A stretch of DNA of 64,000 nucleotides from Trichobilharzia regenti. Lineage: Eukaryota; Platyhelminthes; Trematoda; Strigeidida; Schistosomatidae. Where the stretch lies: contig OX235263.1 of assembly GCA_944472135.2 (NCBI GenBank), positions 1,347,517 to 1,411,516 of the forward strand. Direction: 5' to 3'. A program made the translations under genes and the position numbers. Of this stretch, positions 21,298-32,164 are shown in pieces. Each line of letters opens with the position of its first letter. Position 1 is the stretch's first letter. The notes under the pieces were generated by a model. That model saw nothing but the letters and a program-made list of their open reading frames with translations, had not been told where the DNA came from and did no database searches.

Positions 21298-21541
21298 GAA
21301 TTTTAGATTTTCCCGTAGATCGTTTGGATTAAAGTCCTCAGTCTCAGGTTGACATGTCGGCTTCTTGTTCAGATGCTTAGATGATGCCTAGGCATTAAAA
21401 TTATTATTTAATTGGTGACTGGCGACAAGCAGTGGAATCCAGGATGCGCATTTCGTCCTATTTAGGACTCGTCAACTGGACGTACCTGCACTCACCATTG
21501 AGCACATCCTGCATTCCACTGCTAGTCACCATCCATCAACT
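21298..21541 (-). mobile_element. SINE-A, 5'-truncated, with 17-bp TSD
   Basis: Minus strand: hammerhead region at 21430-21490, then tail T down to 21298. The sequence gaatgcatgatttaatt occurs at 21281-21297 and again at 21542-21558, a perfect TSD. The tRNA-like head is largely missing. Confidence 0.8.
21430..21490 (-). ncRNA. SINE-A hammerhead, core mutated
   Basis: Minus strand: gtccag, ttgacga (first core C to T), stem II gtccta...aggac, gaaa, stem III atgc/gcat, cleavage triplet atc, ctggat. Apart from the core change the fold is kept. Activity is unlikely. Confidence 0.75.
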
Positions 21542-21589
21542 GAATGCATGATTTAATTAAAAAGAAAAAGAACCGTTATCAATGAAGGG

Positions 21590-22200
21590 GAACTCAAGGG
21601 GAAGTACCTAGACTAGCCACTTCAAATTGTATCAATGAATTCAACTGCGCTCGTGGAGCGAGTTATATTAGCCATCGCCCTAGGAACTTGATTTTTCTTG
21701 CTCGAGAACATCTCCCAGCATGGCTAAGTAAAGGTGTAGTTAAAACCATTAACAGCTCGATACTGGACCATCTGGTGCAAACCGGCCACAAAGTCGACCA
21801 GGATTGAAGAATCCTTCTCTATAATCCACCGAGTGCCTAATAAATTTCCAAAATCATCAAAGCACCGCATGCCTCAAACAGCAGAGGGTATCGCGATTTG
21901 CCTCAAAAAATCAGTGCTTTGTGTGCAAAAGAAGCAAGTCCAGCCAGCCACTACTACTGGCCTGGCCAGCCTTAAGTAGAGACTATAAATTCATGAATTT
22001 GTATTATTGTTATCTTTTTTAATTTTTCTGCCATTCAGCTTATTTAATGTTGATGCTATTGAGCTGTAATCTACCAATATTATTTAATCGATGTTATTTA
22101 AACAACATTAATGTCGTTCATAACACTAATTTAATCATTCACTAAAATGTATGTAGAAATGTATAGCCTGATGATGAATTTATCAAAAGAGTACTCTTTG
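21590..22200 (+). mobile_element. Penelope-like element remnant: GIY-YIG domain and 3' UTR
   Basis: 21630-21800 on the plus strand reads NCINEFNCARGASYISHRPR, then LAREHLPAWLSKG and SSILDHLVQTGHKVD. This is the GIY-YIG nuclease pattern with Gly changed to Ser in the YIG position. A C-terminal LCAKE...-like tail lies near 21925. The 3' UTR (21970-22200) ends in the same kind of sequence (gtatagcctgatgatgaattt) as the PLE terminus at 16040, and continues at 22845 after a SINE-A insertion. Confidence 0.7.
22188..22200. repeat. Target-site duplication of the SINE-A composite, left copy
   Basis: agagtactctttg at 22188-22200 and again, identical, at 22832-22844. Confidence 0.9.
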
Positions 22201-22333
22201 AATTGAATTTTTGATTTTCCCGTTGATTGATTGGACCGAAGTGCTCGGTCTCAGGTTGACGCGTCGGCTTCTTGTGCAGATGCTTCGACGATGTCTGGGT
22301 ATCTAATTGGTGTACAATTGGTGGGTGGTGGCT

Positions 22334-22396
22334 AGCAGTGGAATCCAGGATGCGCATTTCGTCCTATTTGGGACTCGTCAGCTGGATGTACCTGCA
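22334..22396 (-). ncRNA. SINE-A hammerhead ribozyme, core intact
   Basis: Minus strand: stem I atccag (5') with ctggat (3'), core ctgacga at 22375-22381, stem II gtccc...ggac closing an aaata loop, gaaa, stem III arms atgc and gcat with no loop between, cleavage after the C of atc. All invariant core bases are present. With a stem III this short, dimers are expected to cleave better than monomers, as reported for related hammerheads. Confidence 0.8.
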
Positions 22397-22639
22397 TTCC
22401 TCAGTGAGTGATGATGTTCCCACCGAGGCTCGAACCCAGTACCCATAGTTTCAAACGCCAAAGCGTTATCCACTAGACCACTTGGGCCACCAATTGTACA
22501 CCAATTAAATACCCAGACATCGTCGAAGCATCTGCACAAGAAGCCGACGCGTCAACTGAGACCGAGCACTTCGGTCCAATCAATCAACGGGAAAATCAAA
22601 AATTCAATTCAATAAATAATATGACCCGTTGCACAACAG

Positions 22640-22742
22640 GTGGCTCTCGTGGCCCAAGTGGTCTAGTGGATAACGCTTTGGCGTTTGAAACTATGGGTAC
22701 TGGGTTCGAGCCTCGGTGGGAACATCATCACTCACTGAGAAA
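22640..22742 (+). promoter_or_regulatory. tRNA-like pol III promoter region of SINE-A
   Basis: The A-box-like stretch tggtctagtggataacg is at 22658-22674 and the B-box-like stretch gggttcgagcctc at 22703-22715, spaced as in tRNA genes. In SINEs these internal boxes direct pol III transcription. Function here is inferred. Confidence 0.6.
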
Positions 22743-22744
22743 TG

Positions 22745-22803
22745 CAGGTACATCCAGCTGACGAGTCCCAAATAGGACGAAATGCGCATCCTGGATTCCA
22801 CTG
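22745..22803 (+). ncRNA. SINE-A hammerhead ribozyme, core intact
   Basis: Stem I 22752-22757 (atccag) pairs with 22791-22796 (ctggat). The core ctgacga is at 22758-22764. Stem II gtccc...ggac follows, then gaaa at 22779-22782. Stem III is formed by 22782-22785 (atgc) and 22786-22789 (gcat). Predicted cleavage is after C 22790. This matches the Schistosoma SM-alpha hammerhead as known from the literature. A loop upstream (caggtac) may make the tertiary contact with stem II. Confidence 0.85.
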
Positions 22804-22844
22804 CTAGCCACCATCCACCAATTGTACACCAAGAGTACTCTTTG

Positions 22845-23896
22845 TTCAGTATAGATTCTTTTGAAGGTCTAATTCCTAAAGAAGTAGGTAAATCTCTTTT
22901 TGTTCATTTCTATAAAACTCTTCTGAATAGAATTCTTCGCTTTTGCACAGTTCAATTAACTCTAGTGTGTAATACATAATTTTCACCACTCTTGGCAACA
23001 TGCTACAGTGTTAGTCAGATGAGAAACATACCACCATCTAAGATGCATATACTCAAATTGTTACACCATTTATCAAATAAAAACAGTCTATTCTGAACAT
23101 CGCAATATAATTTTTTTGCATAAATTATAGTAGAATTAGATGAAAATTAGTGTATGTATTAAACGACTCTTAAGGGGAATGTCAAAGTTAGCAAATTATT
23201 CAAATTACTTTTATTCAATCATTGGAAATAGTCATTAATGTTAGAAATACAACAATATTATAAGCTTATTAAGATCTACGAGATGTACAATTTCCGTTCT
23301 CCGTAGGTAATATGTGTTTTTCTTTGTAGGTACAGAAGTGCATCCTCACGCTGTCAAATAGTGTTATGCATTAGGAATGCAATGAACACTTCAACATTCA
23401 GTAATACGTTATTTTCGAAGGAATAGAAAAAGGCACAAAAAGTGAAGAAAACTTTCTTTTCGATGATTCATTTTCATGAGCTGTACAATCGTAATTATAT
23501 GAGACAAAAAAACTACTAGACCAGTCAGATACTGGTAAACTTTTTCCTTGAAAAATTGTATTACATAATGTAAAGTGTAACCTAGATGGGATGACTAACT
23601 GTATGTAAGAAAAGAGACAAAAGTTGGCATGAAGCAATTAGCGTGAGGAAATGACTAATCAATAAGTTCATGTTGAATGGACAGAAACTAGTGGAAAGGC
23701 TATAAAGTAGTTTTGTATAAGATCTGTGTGAAAAAGCAATGTTATTAATAAGCAGTAATAGAGTGGTAATAAAATATGGGTAATGGGAATAAATAAATAA
23801 ATAATAAAAGTATTAACAATGGTAATAATAATAATAATAGTGAACTTACGTTTTAAAAGAAAGGTGAAAAATTATAGAAAGAAATTTACTCTGATC
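22845..23896. other. PLE 3' end remainder, then unassigned sequence
   Basis: 22845-22960 continues the PLE 3' terminus interrupted by the SINE. Beyond that I see no gene, apart from short AT-rich frames and an aataaata/aat run near 23785-23840. Confidence 0.35.
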
Positions 23897-23911
23897 ACTG
23901 TAGGGCCAGAG
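23897..23911. repeat. Target-site duplication of RTE-B copy, left
   Basis: actgtagggccagag at 23897-23911 recurs exactly at 25014-25028. Confidence 0.9.
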
Positions 23912-25013
23912 GTGATTTGGCAACTACTTCGATACTACGGGGTCCCATCAACAATTATACATCTCATCCAACAGTTATACCACAATGCTGCATGCCAAGT
24001 AATCCACAACGGGAAACTTACGGAAGCCTTCGAAGTGAGGACGGGAGTGAGGCAAGGCTGCCTACTATCACCAATGATTTTCCTGATTGCAGTAGATTGG
24101 ATAATGCGACAGACAGCGGTGGGCAATGAGGAAACGGGCATAAAATGGACTCACATAAAAAACGTGGAGGATCTGGACTTCGCCGATGATATATTTCTGA
24201 TTTCCCATAAACTGGAAGATATGCAAGTGAAAAGCAACAAGTTGGCAGAAGGAGCATCAAAGATAGAACTTCAAGTGAACATAGATAAAACAGATGTGGA
24301 GATGAAGATTCCTAGCCAACATCAACAGCAACAAAAACAACAGACAACAATCAGCCAGCATAAATGAAAGGAACCTGAAAGAAACAACCTCCTTCCCCCA
24401 CCCACCTACCTACATGGAAGCATCGTTTCAACTACAGGCGGACGGAACTGACGAGGATATCATAGCCGGGATCGGAAAAGCAAGACAAGCTTTCATTACT
24501 CTCAAATCTGTGTCGAGGTCAACAGCACTCAGCATCAAAAATAAGATCCGGATTTTCAACTCCAATGTGAAGTCAGTGCTACTATACGGATCAGAGACTT
24601 GGCGAGTCATAAAGAGCATCTCAAACAAACTTCAAACCTTCATTTACAACTGTCTCCGCTCAATACTCAAGATCAGATGGCCAGAAAAGATCAGCAACAG
24701 GGATCTCTGGGAGCGAACCAATCAGGAACCGATTGTGAAACAAATAGGCAGAAAGAAATGGAGATGGATTGGCCATACGCTGAGGAAACCATCAAGTGAC
24801 ATCACCAGACAAGCCCTCGAGTGGAACCCGAAAGGGAGGCGGCGAGTTGGTCGTCCAAGGGTGACTTGGAGGAGGTCATGCGAGGAGGAGATGAAAGCAT
24901 GTGGACAGACCTGGAGCAGGGTGAAAAAGCTGTCAGAAAACAGAAGGCAATGGAGGTGCGCAGCTGAAGCCCTATGTTCCTCTAGGAACTAAAGGATACA
25001 ATAATAATATAAT
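23912..25013 (+). mobile_element. RTE-B, 5'-truncated, chimeric
   Basis: Begins inside the RT at VIWQLLRYYGVPSTI, keeps RQGCLLSP and FADD (near 24180-24190), then has a frameshift near 24330-24370. The second frame (24414-24992) covers the thumb and C-terminal domain to the stop before the tata-rich tail. Up to about 24505 the sequence is almost identical to the minus-strand copy at 26787-27356, sharing its frameshift. After that point it follows the copy at 54.7-55.2 kb instead. The 15-base perfect TSD marks a fairly recent insertion. Confidence 0.85.
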
Positions 25014-25028
25014 ACTGTAGGGCCAGAG

Positions 25029-25189
25029 AATGTATGTATCGTTTTTGTATGCATAGCTCTGGTTTTAGGTCTCGAATAGCTAATGCCCAAGCTATGTACA
25101 GATGTCGTATCCTGAGTCCCATTTTACAATATTGAGGAACTCTGTGTAACACTGTGAAGCTTTCATGTGGGAGTGCTGAATGTCCGGAG
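25029..25189. other. No feature recognised
   Basis: Short stretch between the TSD and the PLE below, with no motif seen. Confidence 0.3.
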
Positions 25190-26175
25190 ATGAAAAGGTG
25201 TTAAAGGACAGAGCTGCTGCTATTGTTTTCTTCTCTGACTAACCAATCTAGGCAGTGTTCCAGAATACTTTTGTTGACTTGACGTTGCGTACGGCCGATA
25301 TACTTTGCTCTACATGAGGAAGCAAATTGATAAATACACATTGAAGTTGCCAAAAGGGGTATCTTGTCCTTAGCGTTAGACTGGATTAACTGTCAGCAGG
25401 CGAATGTCATAAGTAGGGTGGCTGATGAAAATGTCTGCTTTAGACATTTAGAAAGACGGTTTCTGAGAATTTCCGCTACGATATCATTTTTGAATTCTAG
25501 GTTCATGAAGAGAGTCATCGTAGGAACAGTTGCGACGTTCGACGACGAAGGCTTCTCTTTCATGCTTCTGTCTATGAATCTTGGTAGATACCCATTTTCT
25601 TGTAGGGTTTCACGTAATAAACTTAATTCTTTCTCTACCATGTCTTTTGTCCAGATTTTTATAATCCTTGAATACAATGTACGTACCACGCTTCTCTTTC
25701 GGATCAGTGGAACATAGCTCTGCAAATTGATAAACTGTCCTGTTCATGTTGGCCTGTGGTATATCGATCTTTGGACCGTAGCGTCGTGTCTTCTGGTGAG
25801 TAATACTTGAAGGAAAGGATATGCCTTGTTCGATTCGCGTTCTACGGTGAATCTTACTGATGGGTGCGCTGCGTTGAAGGTTTTGAGGAGAGATCTAAAT
25901 CAGAATATTCATCACAGATTGTGAACGTATCATCTACGTATCTCCTGTATGAGTGCGGTAGACTTATCAAGGGATCAAGGATGCTGTTTGTGAGACTTGC
26001 CATGAAGCAGCCGGCTAGGAGTGGACCGAGAGGAGACCTTATGTCTACTCTATTTTTCTGTACATAAAACTGTCCAATAAATTTGAACTGGATATTGAAC
26101 GTATATCTGGAAATAAGTTCCTTCAGGTAGTTTATGGGGAGAGGAACGTCTAGGTTGTTGGTTTGGAAACGCTGA
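25190..26175 (-). mobile_element. Penelope-like element, type 2, RT and start of GIY-YIG
   Basis: Reading the minus strand from 26175: the LPINYLKELISRYTFNIQFKF region, an SPLGPLLAG motif B near 26040, RYVDDTFTI motif C near 25940, then a frame at 25725-25393 with the PLE thumb (RKRSVVRTLYSRI, ENGYLPRFIDRSM) and LFMNLEFKNDI. Near 25300 the sequence encodes AKYIGRTQRQ, the GIY-YIG signature, with stops nearby. It is 5'-truncated and frameshifted. Confidence 0.75.
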
Positions 26176-27002
26176 AATGCATTTGGATTATTGTTATTAT
26201 ATTATTTATTATTATTTCCTTTAATTCCTAGAGGAACATAAGGATTCAGCCACACGTCTCCACTGACTTTGGCTGTTTGCTTAAGTTTTCACCTGGCTCC
26301 ATGTCTAACCACATGCTTTCATCTTTTCTTCACATCACCTCCTCCATGTGACCTCACCCTCGAAATGACGACCAACTCGCCATTTCCTCTTCAGGTTCCA
26401 CTCGAACTGTGGCCTGGTGTGTGATGTCGCTTGATGGTTTGTTTTCTCAGAGTATGACCAACCAATCTACCTCCATTTCTTCCTGCTTATTTGTTGCCAA
26501 ATCACTTCCTGCTGGGTTGATTCGCTCATTGCCAGAGACCATCTCTGTAAGTGATCTTTTCTGGCCGGCCATCTAATCTTGTGTGAAGTATTGAGCGAAG
26601 ACAGCTGTTGATGAAGGTCTGTAATTTGTTCGAAATGTCCTTCAGGACGCGCCAAGTTTCTGATCCGTATAGCAAATAGCACTGACTTCACATTAAAGTT
26701 GAAAATCCGGATCTATTTTTCATTTTCATGCTGAGTGCTGTTGACCTCCACACAGACTTAAGGGTAATGAAAGCTTGTCTTGCTTTTCCGATCCCGGCTA
26801 TGATATCCTCGTCAGTTCCGTCCGCCTGTAGTTGAAACGATGCTTCCATGTAGGTAGGTGGGTGGGGGAAGGAGGTTGTTTCTTTCAGGTTCCTTTCATT
26901 TATGCTGGCTGATTGTTGTCTGTTGTTTTTGTTGCTGTTGATGTTGGCTAGGAATCTTCATCTCCACATCTGTTTTATCTATGTTCACTTGAAGTTCTAT
27001 CT

Positions 27003-27420
27003 TTGATGCTCCTTCTGCCAACTTGTTGCTTTTCACTTGCATATCTTCCAGTTTATGGGAAATCAGAAATATATCATCGGCGAAGTCCAGATCCTCCACG
27101 TTTTTTATGTGAGTCCATTTTATGCCCGTTTCCTCATTGCCCACCGCTGTCTGTCGCATTATCCAATCTACTGCAATCAGGAAAATCATTGGTGATAGTA
27201 GGCAGCCTTGCCTCACTCCCGTCCTCACTTCGAAGGCTTCCGTAAGTTTCCCGTTGTGGATTACTTGGCATGCAGCATTGTGGTATAACTGTTGGATGAG
27301 ATGTATAATTGTTGATGGGACCCCGTAGTATCGAAGTAGTTGCCAAATCACCTCTCGATCGACGCTGTCAAACGCCTTTTCAGAGTCGATGAAGATGAGA
27401 TAGAGAGGTGACTGCCATCC
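27003..27420 (-). pseudogene. RTE-B reverse transcriptase core
   Basis: Minus-strand frame 27423-26896 carries FIDSEKAFDSVDREVIWQLL (motif A with Phe-to-Ser change next to it), RTGVRQGCLLSPMIFL (motif B) and FADDIFLIS (motif C). The catalytic Asp pair is kept. The frame ends early in the glutamine-rich region because of a small indel also present in the copy at 23.9 kb. Confidence 0.75.
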
Positions 27421-28556
27421 CAAGCTTTGTTCAGTGACGATCCGTGGTGTGGCAATTCGATCAATACATGACTTGTTTCTCCTGAATCCAGCCTGTTCCG
27501 GTCAAAGTTTTTCATCCAGAGTGGTGTGTTCGATTCTCTCCAGGATGATGTGGCTTAGTATTTTGCTTGGGCTTAAAAGGCGCTTAATTCTGTGCATTGA
27601 TCTAAGCTCGTTTATTTTGCCAGTTTGAATAAGTGTCCTTTCTTCCACTCCTCAGGTACCTTGCACTCTTTCCACACCTTCTCCAGTAGTGGTGTTATCA
27701 AGTCCGCTGTTGTCTCTGGGTCTATTTTCAAAGCTTCTGCTGGGATTCCATCTGGTCCTGCTGATTTTCTGGTTTTTAGCATCTTGATTGCATTCAAGAC
27801 CTCTGATTTCCTCGGAGGGTCGATGTTCACTGGTAGTTCTGCTTACGTTGTTGGTATTGTTGGGCGCGTTGTAGGTGGCGGTCGATTTAGAAGTCTTTTG
27901 AAGTGTTCAGCCCAGTGCTTTCTCTGTACCATCTCTTTGGTGATTGACTTTCCATTGTCGTCCTTTATTGGCTTAATCTGTGTCAAACTTTTGCCCGATA
28001 GTTGCCTAGTTTTTTGGTAGAGTGTGGCGAGGTCTCCTTTGCCTGCAGCTTGTTCTGCTTCACTTCCCATGGTTTCATAATATTTTCTTTTGTCTTCTCT
28101 GGCACTCTTCTTTACTCTTTTGTTCAGTGTATAGTAGCTTGAATTCAACTCCTGTTTTTGTTGCTCGTCAGTGCGCTGGATAATCTTTTGTTTCACTGTT
28201 CTTCTCTCTTCTATTAGTTTCCAAGTGTCCATAGTGAGCCACTGTTTGTTCTGCCTCTTCTTTCTACCTAGAACTTCCATAAAGGTTTGGCTCCACATCG
28301 TTTTCAAGTTTTCCAGTGCATTTTGACGCTGACCTCTTCGCTGGTGTTGATTTGTGTCTCGGCTTTGTCCTTTACGCTTGCAATGAAGATGTCCTTTGTA
28401 TATTGGTCCTTCAGTTTTTGAGTGTTGAACTTAGCTTGTGGTCTATCTGCAGCTCCTGATTCCCTGAAAGCTTTTAATTTGATTTGGATTGTCCCTTGTA
28501 CGAGATAGTGGTCTGAGCCAACGTCTGCTCCTCTTCTTACTTTTGTGTCCAGTAGG

Positions 28557-29315
28557 CTATGCCTCCATCTTCTTGAGCACCATTGAGATGAAGTCAATTT
28601 GGTTTTTGGTTCTCCCATATGGTGACACCCATGTAGCCTTGTGGATATCTTCGTGTTTGTATACACTGCCACCAATCACTAGTTCGTTGAAGGCGCAGAA
28701 GTCGGCGAAGAGTTCTCCATTTTCATTCATTTCTCCGAGAGCTTCTCTACCCATGATGAGTTCCCTTCCTGTGTTGTCTGGTCCCATTTTGGCGTTCATG
28801 TCTCCCATTAGTATTTTCATGTCACCAGCTGGAGTATTGTCCATTGTTGCCTGTAGTTGTCTGTAGAATTCTTCTTTCTTTTCGGGGTCTGCGTTGTTTG
28901 TGGGTGCATAACATTGTATGATTGACACTTTCCTTCCTTTGGAGTTGAATCTGGCGGTCATTATCCTGGACGAGGTCGCCTCCCATTGTATCAGGGCCTT
29001 TGTTGCCGTTGGTGACATCATGCTAGCCACGCACTCGGTGTGCGTGTGGTTATCTTCTGGGTGACCGGAGTAGATCACTGACTCACCCGTTGACAATTTG
29101 GTGAGTCCACTCACATTCCATCTGCTTTCACATATTCCTAGCACTTGTATTCCGTATCTTTTCATCTCGTTGGCGATCTGGGCAGCTTTCCCTGTCTCAT
29201 ACATAGTTCGGACGTTCCATGTTCCCACACAGACTTTTTCTTTTGGTGCAAAGAGGTTCATTATGCTGAAGGTTCTGTAGCAACTTTGTTTACAGGGTGG
29301 GGTTGCTAGCCTCAC
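28557..29315 (-). pseudogene. RTE-B endonuclease, best N-terminus in window
   Basis: This 252-codon frame holds the complete N-terminal half of the endonuclease: VGTWNVRTMYETGK with the catalytic Asn, ICESRW with the catalytic Glu, ARFNSKGRK, LMGDMNAKMG with the catalytic Asp, and up to NQIDFISM. The frame is lost just before the SDH motif, which continues in the shifted frame 28675-28304 (GADVGSDHYLVQG). It is useful as the reference for how much the copy at 52.4 kb lacks. Confidence 0.8.
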
Positions 29316-29506
29316 GCCTGAGAAAGGAATGGTTACATTAAGATAAAGTTTAGAGAGAAGCGACTTTTTGGGTTGCTCCCCTTAAAATCAGATAACAAGG
29401 GATAACACAATCAGAACAACACCAACAAAAGGGCAAAAAGCGACAGCAAGGACATAATAAAACAATATGCAATATAGTTCAGCACAGTTAACTAAAATGA
29501 TACCAA

Positions 29507-30145
29507 AATCACCAATGATATTCCTAATTTTGGTGGACTGGACTTTGTTAGATCGATGAGTGTGGTCCAGAAGACCTAGGTTTTATGGATGATTTCTGCC
29601 TGTCTTCAGACAGACTGCATGACGAGTTAGTACGACAGGCCGGCAGTAAAGACAGGATTTCAGATGAGCACAAAGAGGATGGGCGGTTGATGGAAATAAC
29701 CAACCGACAACAACAAGAGGGACTAACCATTATCAACGAGAGAAGTTTGAAAGAGAGGTCACCTCTTTCACTAATCTAGACAACATTTCACAAACAAGCA
29801 GACTGTATGGATAAGGATGTCGAAACCATCCAGGATGAGAAAAGAAAGACAGTCTTCAATTACTCTGAAATCAGTCTGGAAATCTTCTGCACTCATCAAA
29901 GAGAAGATATATGGAATTTTGACATCACTATTAAGTCAGCCATTCTTCTGTATGGTTCAAAAGCATGGCACTCGCCTCGTGTAAAAGCATTTCCAATAGG
30001 TTACTTCAGAATTTTATCAAAAACAGATGGCCAGTGAGAATTAGCAACACAGAACCCTGAGAACTAGCTAATCAAGAATTTATTGCCCAAGAAATAAGCT
30101 GAAAAAGATGGAAATACATTGGACATACGCTAAGTGACATCGAGA
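29507..30145 (+). mobile_element. RTE-A-like fragment, heavily decayed
   Basis: Starts at the equivalent of SPMIFLI (caccaatgatattcc) and runs through the IENEDKT-like region, the glutamine-rich stretch (caacaacaagag), SVLLYGS-like AILLYGSKAW near 29945 and the KRWKYIGHTL region at 30100-30130. Numerous indels and stops. Related to RTE-A by its gtggactgga join. Confidence 0.6.
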
Positions 30146-30269
30146 CACAGACTCTCATGGTAAACGACTAGCTGTGTGTGTATATCCGAGGTTGAAATGA
30201 AGGAGAAGGTGTTAGGTGTGGATAACAGTTTATGTTCAATCTCAGAGCCAGCAGAATAGTACAGCAGAG

Positions 30270-31800
30270 AATGGGACAGACTGCGCACTCTAAATGTACA
30301 ATTCAAGTTCAATAACACCATTATAGACAAAGAGATGGAGTGGCAACTGGGTCACCATTGGGTCCTTTACTTGCAAACTATTTCTTGGCAAGTTTGGAGA
30401 ATAGTATTTTACGGTCTACTATTGATAGTTTCCATTTGCATCAAAGATACATGGATGATACTTCCATCATATGTGACGACAATACCGACATTGAAGTGAT
30501 AAATAAAGAGTTCAACAGCTGCCATCATGTAATTCAGTTCACGTCAGAATCAGAGATTAACTCGGAATTCCACTTTTTGAATGTTTTTCTAAATAGAAGA
30601 TCTGATGGTTCTCTTCAAAGATCGATCTACAGGAAACCAATATGCAATGGTCAGTACACAAATTTCCATAGTTGTATCTGTTTGAGAAGAAAGAGAAACC
30701 TGATCCACTCCTTATCCTTAAAATAAGTAGGATGTGTTCCAGTGATACAATCGATAGGGAACTGGGGCGACTCAGACAGGTCCTCATAGAGGATGGGTAT
30801 ACTCCAAGATTAATAGATAAAACATGAAGTTAGGGCAAAGCCCGAAAGAATCCAGACAATGCCGAAGAAACTGCTATTTGTGGGTGTTGAATTGAAGTCG
30901 ATATCACAGCTGAGACTCTGAAGAATCGCTTATGCAGATCACTGAGGAAGGCCTTCTTTGTGGCCGAGCTGTGTATCAATTTCTACAGTCTAAAAATGAT
31001 CATTGTATGTGTGAAGGATAAACTGCCGCTTTGGGCCACCTCAAGGTGTGTTTGTAAATTCACCTGCTCGTGTGGGCTAGTTATATTGACCGCACAAAGC
31101 ACACGCTTTCCAAACGCATCTCTGAACATTATCCGGCATGGTTAGCAAAGGGACAATGCAAGACAATTACTAGCTCAATCCTCGAGCATTTGGTGAACTC
31201 AGGCCACGTAGCTCCACCAAAATCGTCTTTCAAAATCATCTACAAGGTGAGGCCAAATGGTACCTAGTGTGTCAGGTTCGGCTTTTGTGTGTGGCGGAGA
31301 TGCTGGCAATTCATCAATACAACCCTGAACTCTGTATACAGAAAAAGTTTGTCCAGTCTCTTATTCTACCTTGGTCTTAACCTCCTTACTTGTCGTTCCC
31401 TGTAAAATATTTTGATTTGTTCCCTAATCTTAATTTAACTTTTAGTTTGCTTTTGCTTTAATAATTAATTCACTATTATCAGTTTCATATGCTCCTTTTT
31501 ATATTTTCACACCATCTTGACACTTGTTAAATTGACACTCAACTACCACCTTTATTCTCACTCAATGGCAATTTTAACCTTATTCAACTTCTATCGTTGT
31601 GCGGTTGAGTACCACATAATTAACAACTTTTATTTTTTACTTCTAAAACCACTTCTGAGTAATTACATCAATTATGTCACCCCCTATTACTCAATAATAG
31701 ACTACTATACATTTTCGGTAAAAATAAATACGACTGTACAGCCTCTGAGGGAAGATGATTTCATCGATAAAGAAAATTTTTGTTCGCTGAATTTGTCTTT
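30270..31800 (+). mobile_element. Penelope-like element, type 2, RT to 3' UTR
   Basis: 5'-truncated. The RT frame 30340-30726 contains the motif B region (ATGSPLGPLLANYFLASLEN, where ATGSP replaces AMGSP), YMDDTSIIC (motif C, both Asp kept) and the thumb YRKPICNGQY. After frameshifts the nuclease appears at 31020-31260: VWASYIDRTKHTLSKRISEH, PAWLAKG and SILEHLVNSGH (31070-31267). YIG has become YID. The C-terminal tail (LCIQKKFVQSL) and 3' UTR follow, ending near 31800 in cgactgtacagcctctgagg, the PLE end sequence. Confidence 0.75.
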
Positions 31801-32164
31801 TATTTTCTTCATGACGCAATGGGTATTTTCAGTGATTTGGAGATATATTGGTGAAGCCCTATGTTCTATTCGGAACCAAAACGAAGAATCACTTAAAATA
31901 ACATGACAGTAAGTAAGTTCACGTAGTTCCCGAGAAACTGTTCACTGCTATTTTCGATGGATAAATATTTTACATACGTGAAGAAAGTCGTGTTTCTGAC
32001 CGTCGATAAATTTTCATATAGATTAAATAAGGACTATAGAAAGAATTCATACTGAAAGGTAAGTTGAAAGCAAATAGGATAGAATACTCAATTTATTAAG
32101 CATGGAAATAGAAGACTTAGAAATGATTGCTTTTGACTGCAGATGTCTTGGTTTGAGTTCTGAG
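31801..32164. other. No coding feature; short RTE-like 3' piece at 31850-31885
   Basis: gaagccctatgttctattcggaacc (31853-31877) resembles an RTE 3' end. The remainder is unassigned. Confidence 0.35.

Larger units (their letters stand above)
22201..22831. mobile_element. SINE-A composite: inverted unit plus head-to-tail permuted unit
   Basis: 22201-22490 is a unit on the minus strand (tail at 22201-22320, hammerhead and tRNA-like head at 22320-22490). From 22489 the plus strand carries a unit tail (T, to about 22620), a head-to-tail join with the 5' end of a second unit (gacccgttgcacaacagg...), and that unit's tRNA-like head and hammerhead to 22831. A perfect 13-base TSD encloses all of it, so it looks like one insertion event into the PLE 3' UTR. 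The inversion point shares ccac between both sides. Confidence 0.8.
26200..29405 (-). mobile_element. RTE-B, near full length, several frameshifts
   Basis: The 3' end lies at the left, with AAT-rich tail and stop near 26215-26260. Going right: C-terminal domain, glutamine-rich region (26890-26960), RT with FADD near 27080 and RQGCLLSP near 27200, a degenerate stretch near 27430-27610, linker (27612-28307), and endonuclease (28304-29315). The 5' UTR runs to about 29405, aligning with 43640-43780. Outside the block shared with 23912-24505 the 3' part is older and more diverged than the 3' part of that copy. Confidence 0.85.
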
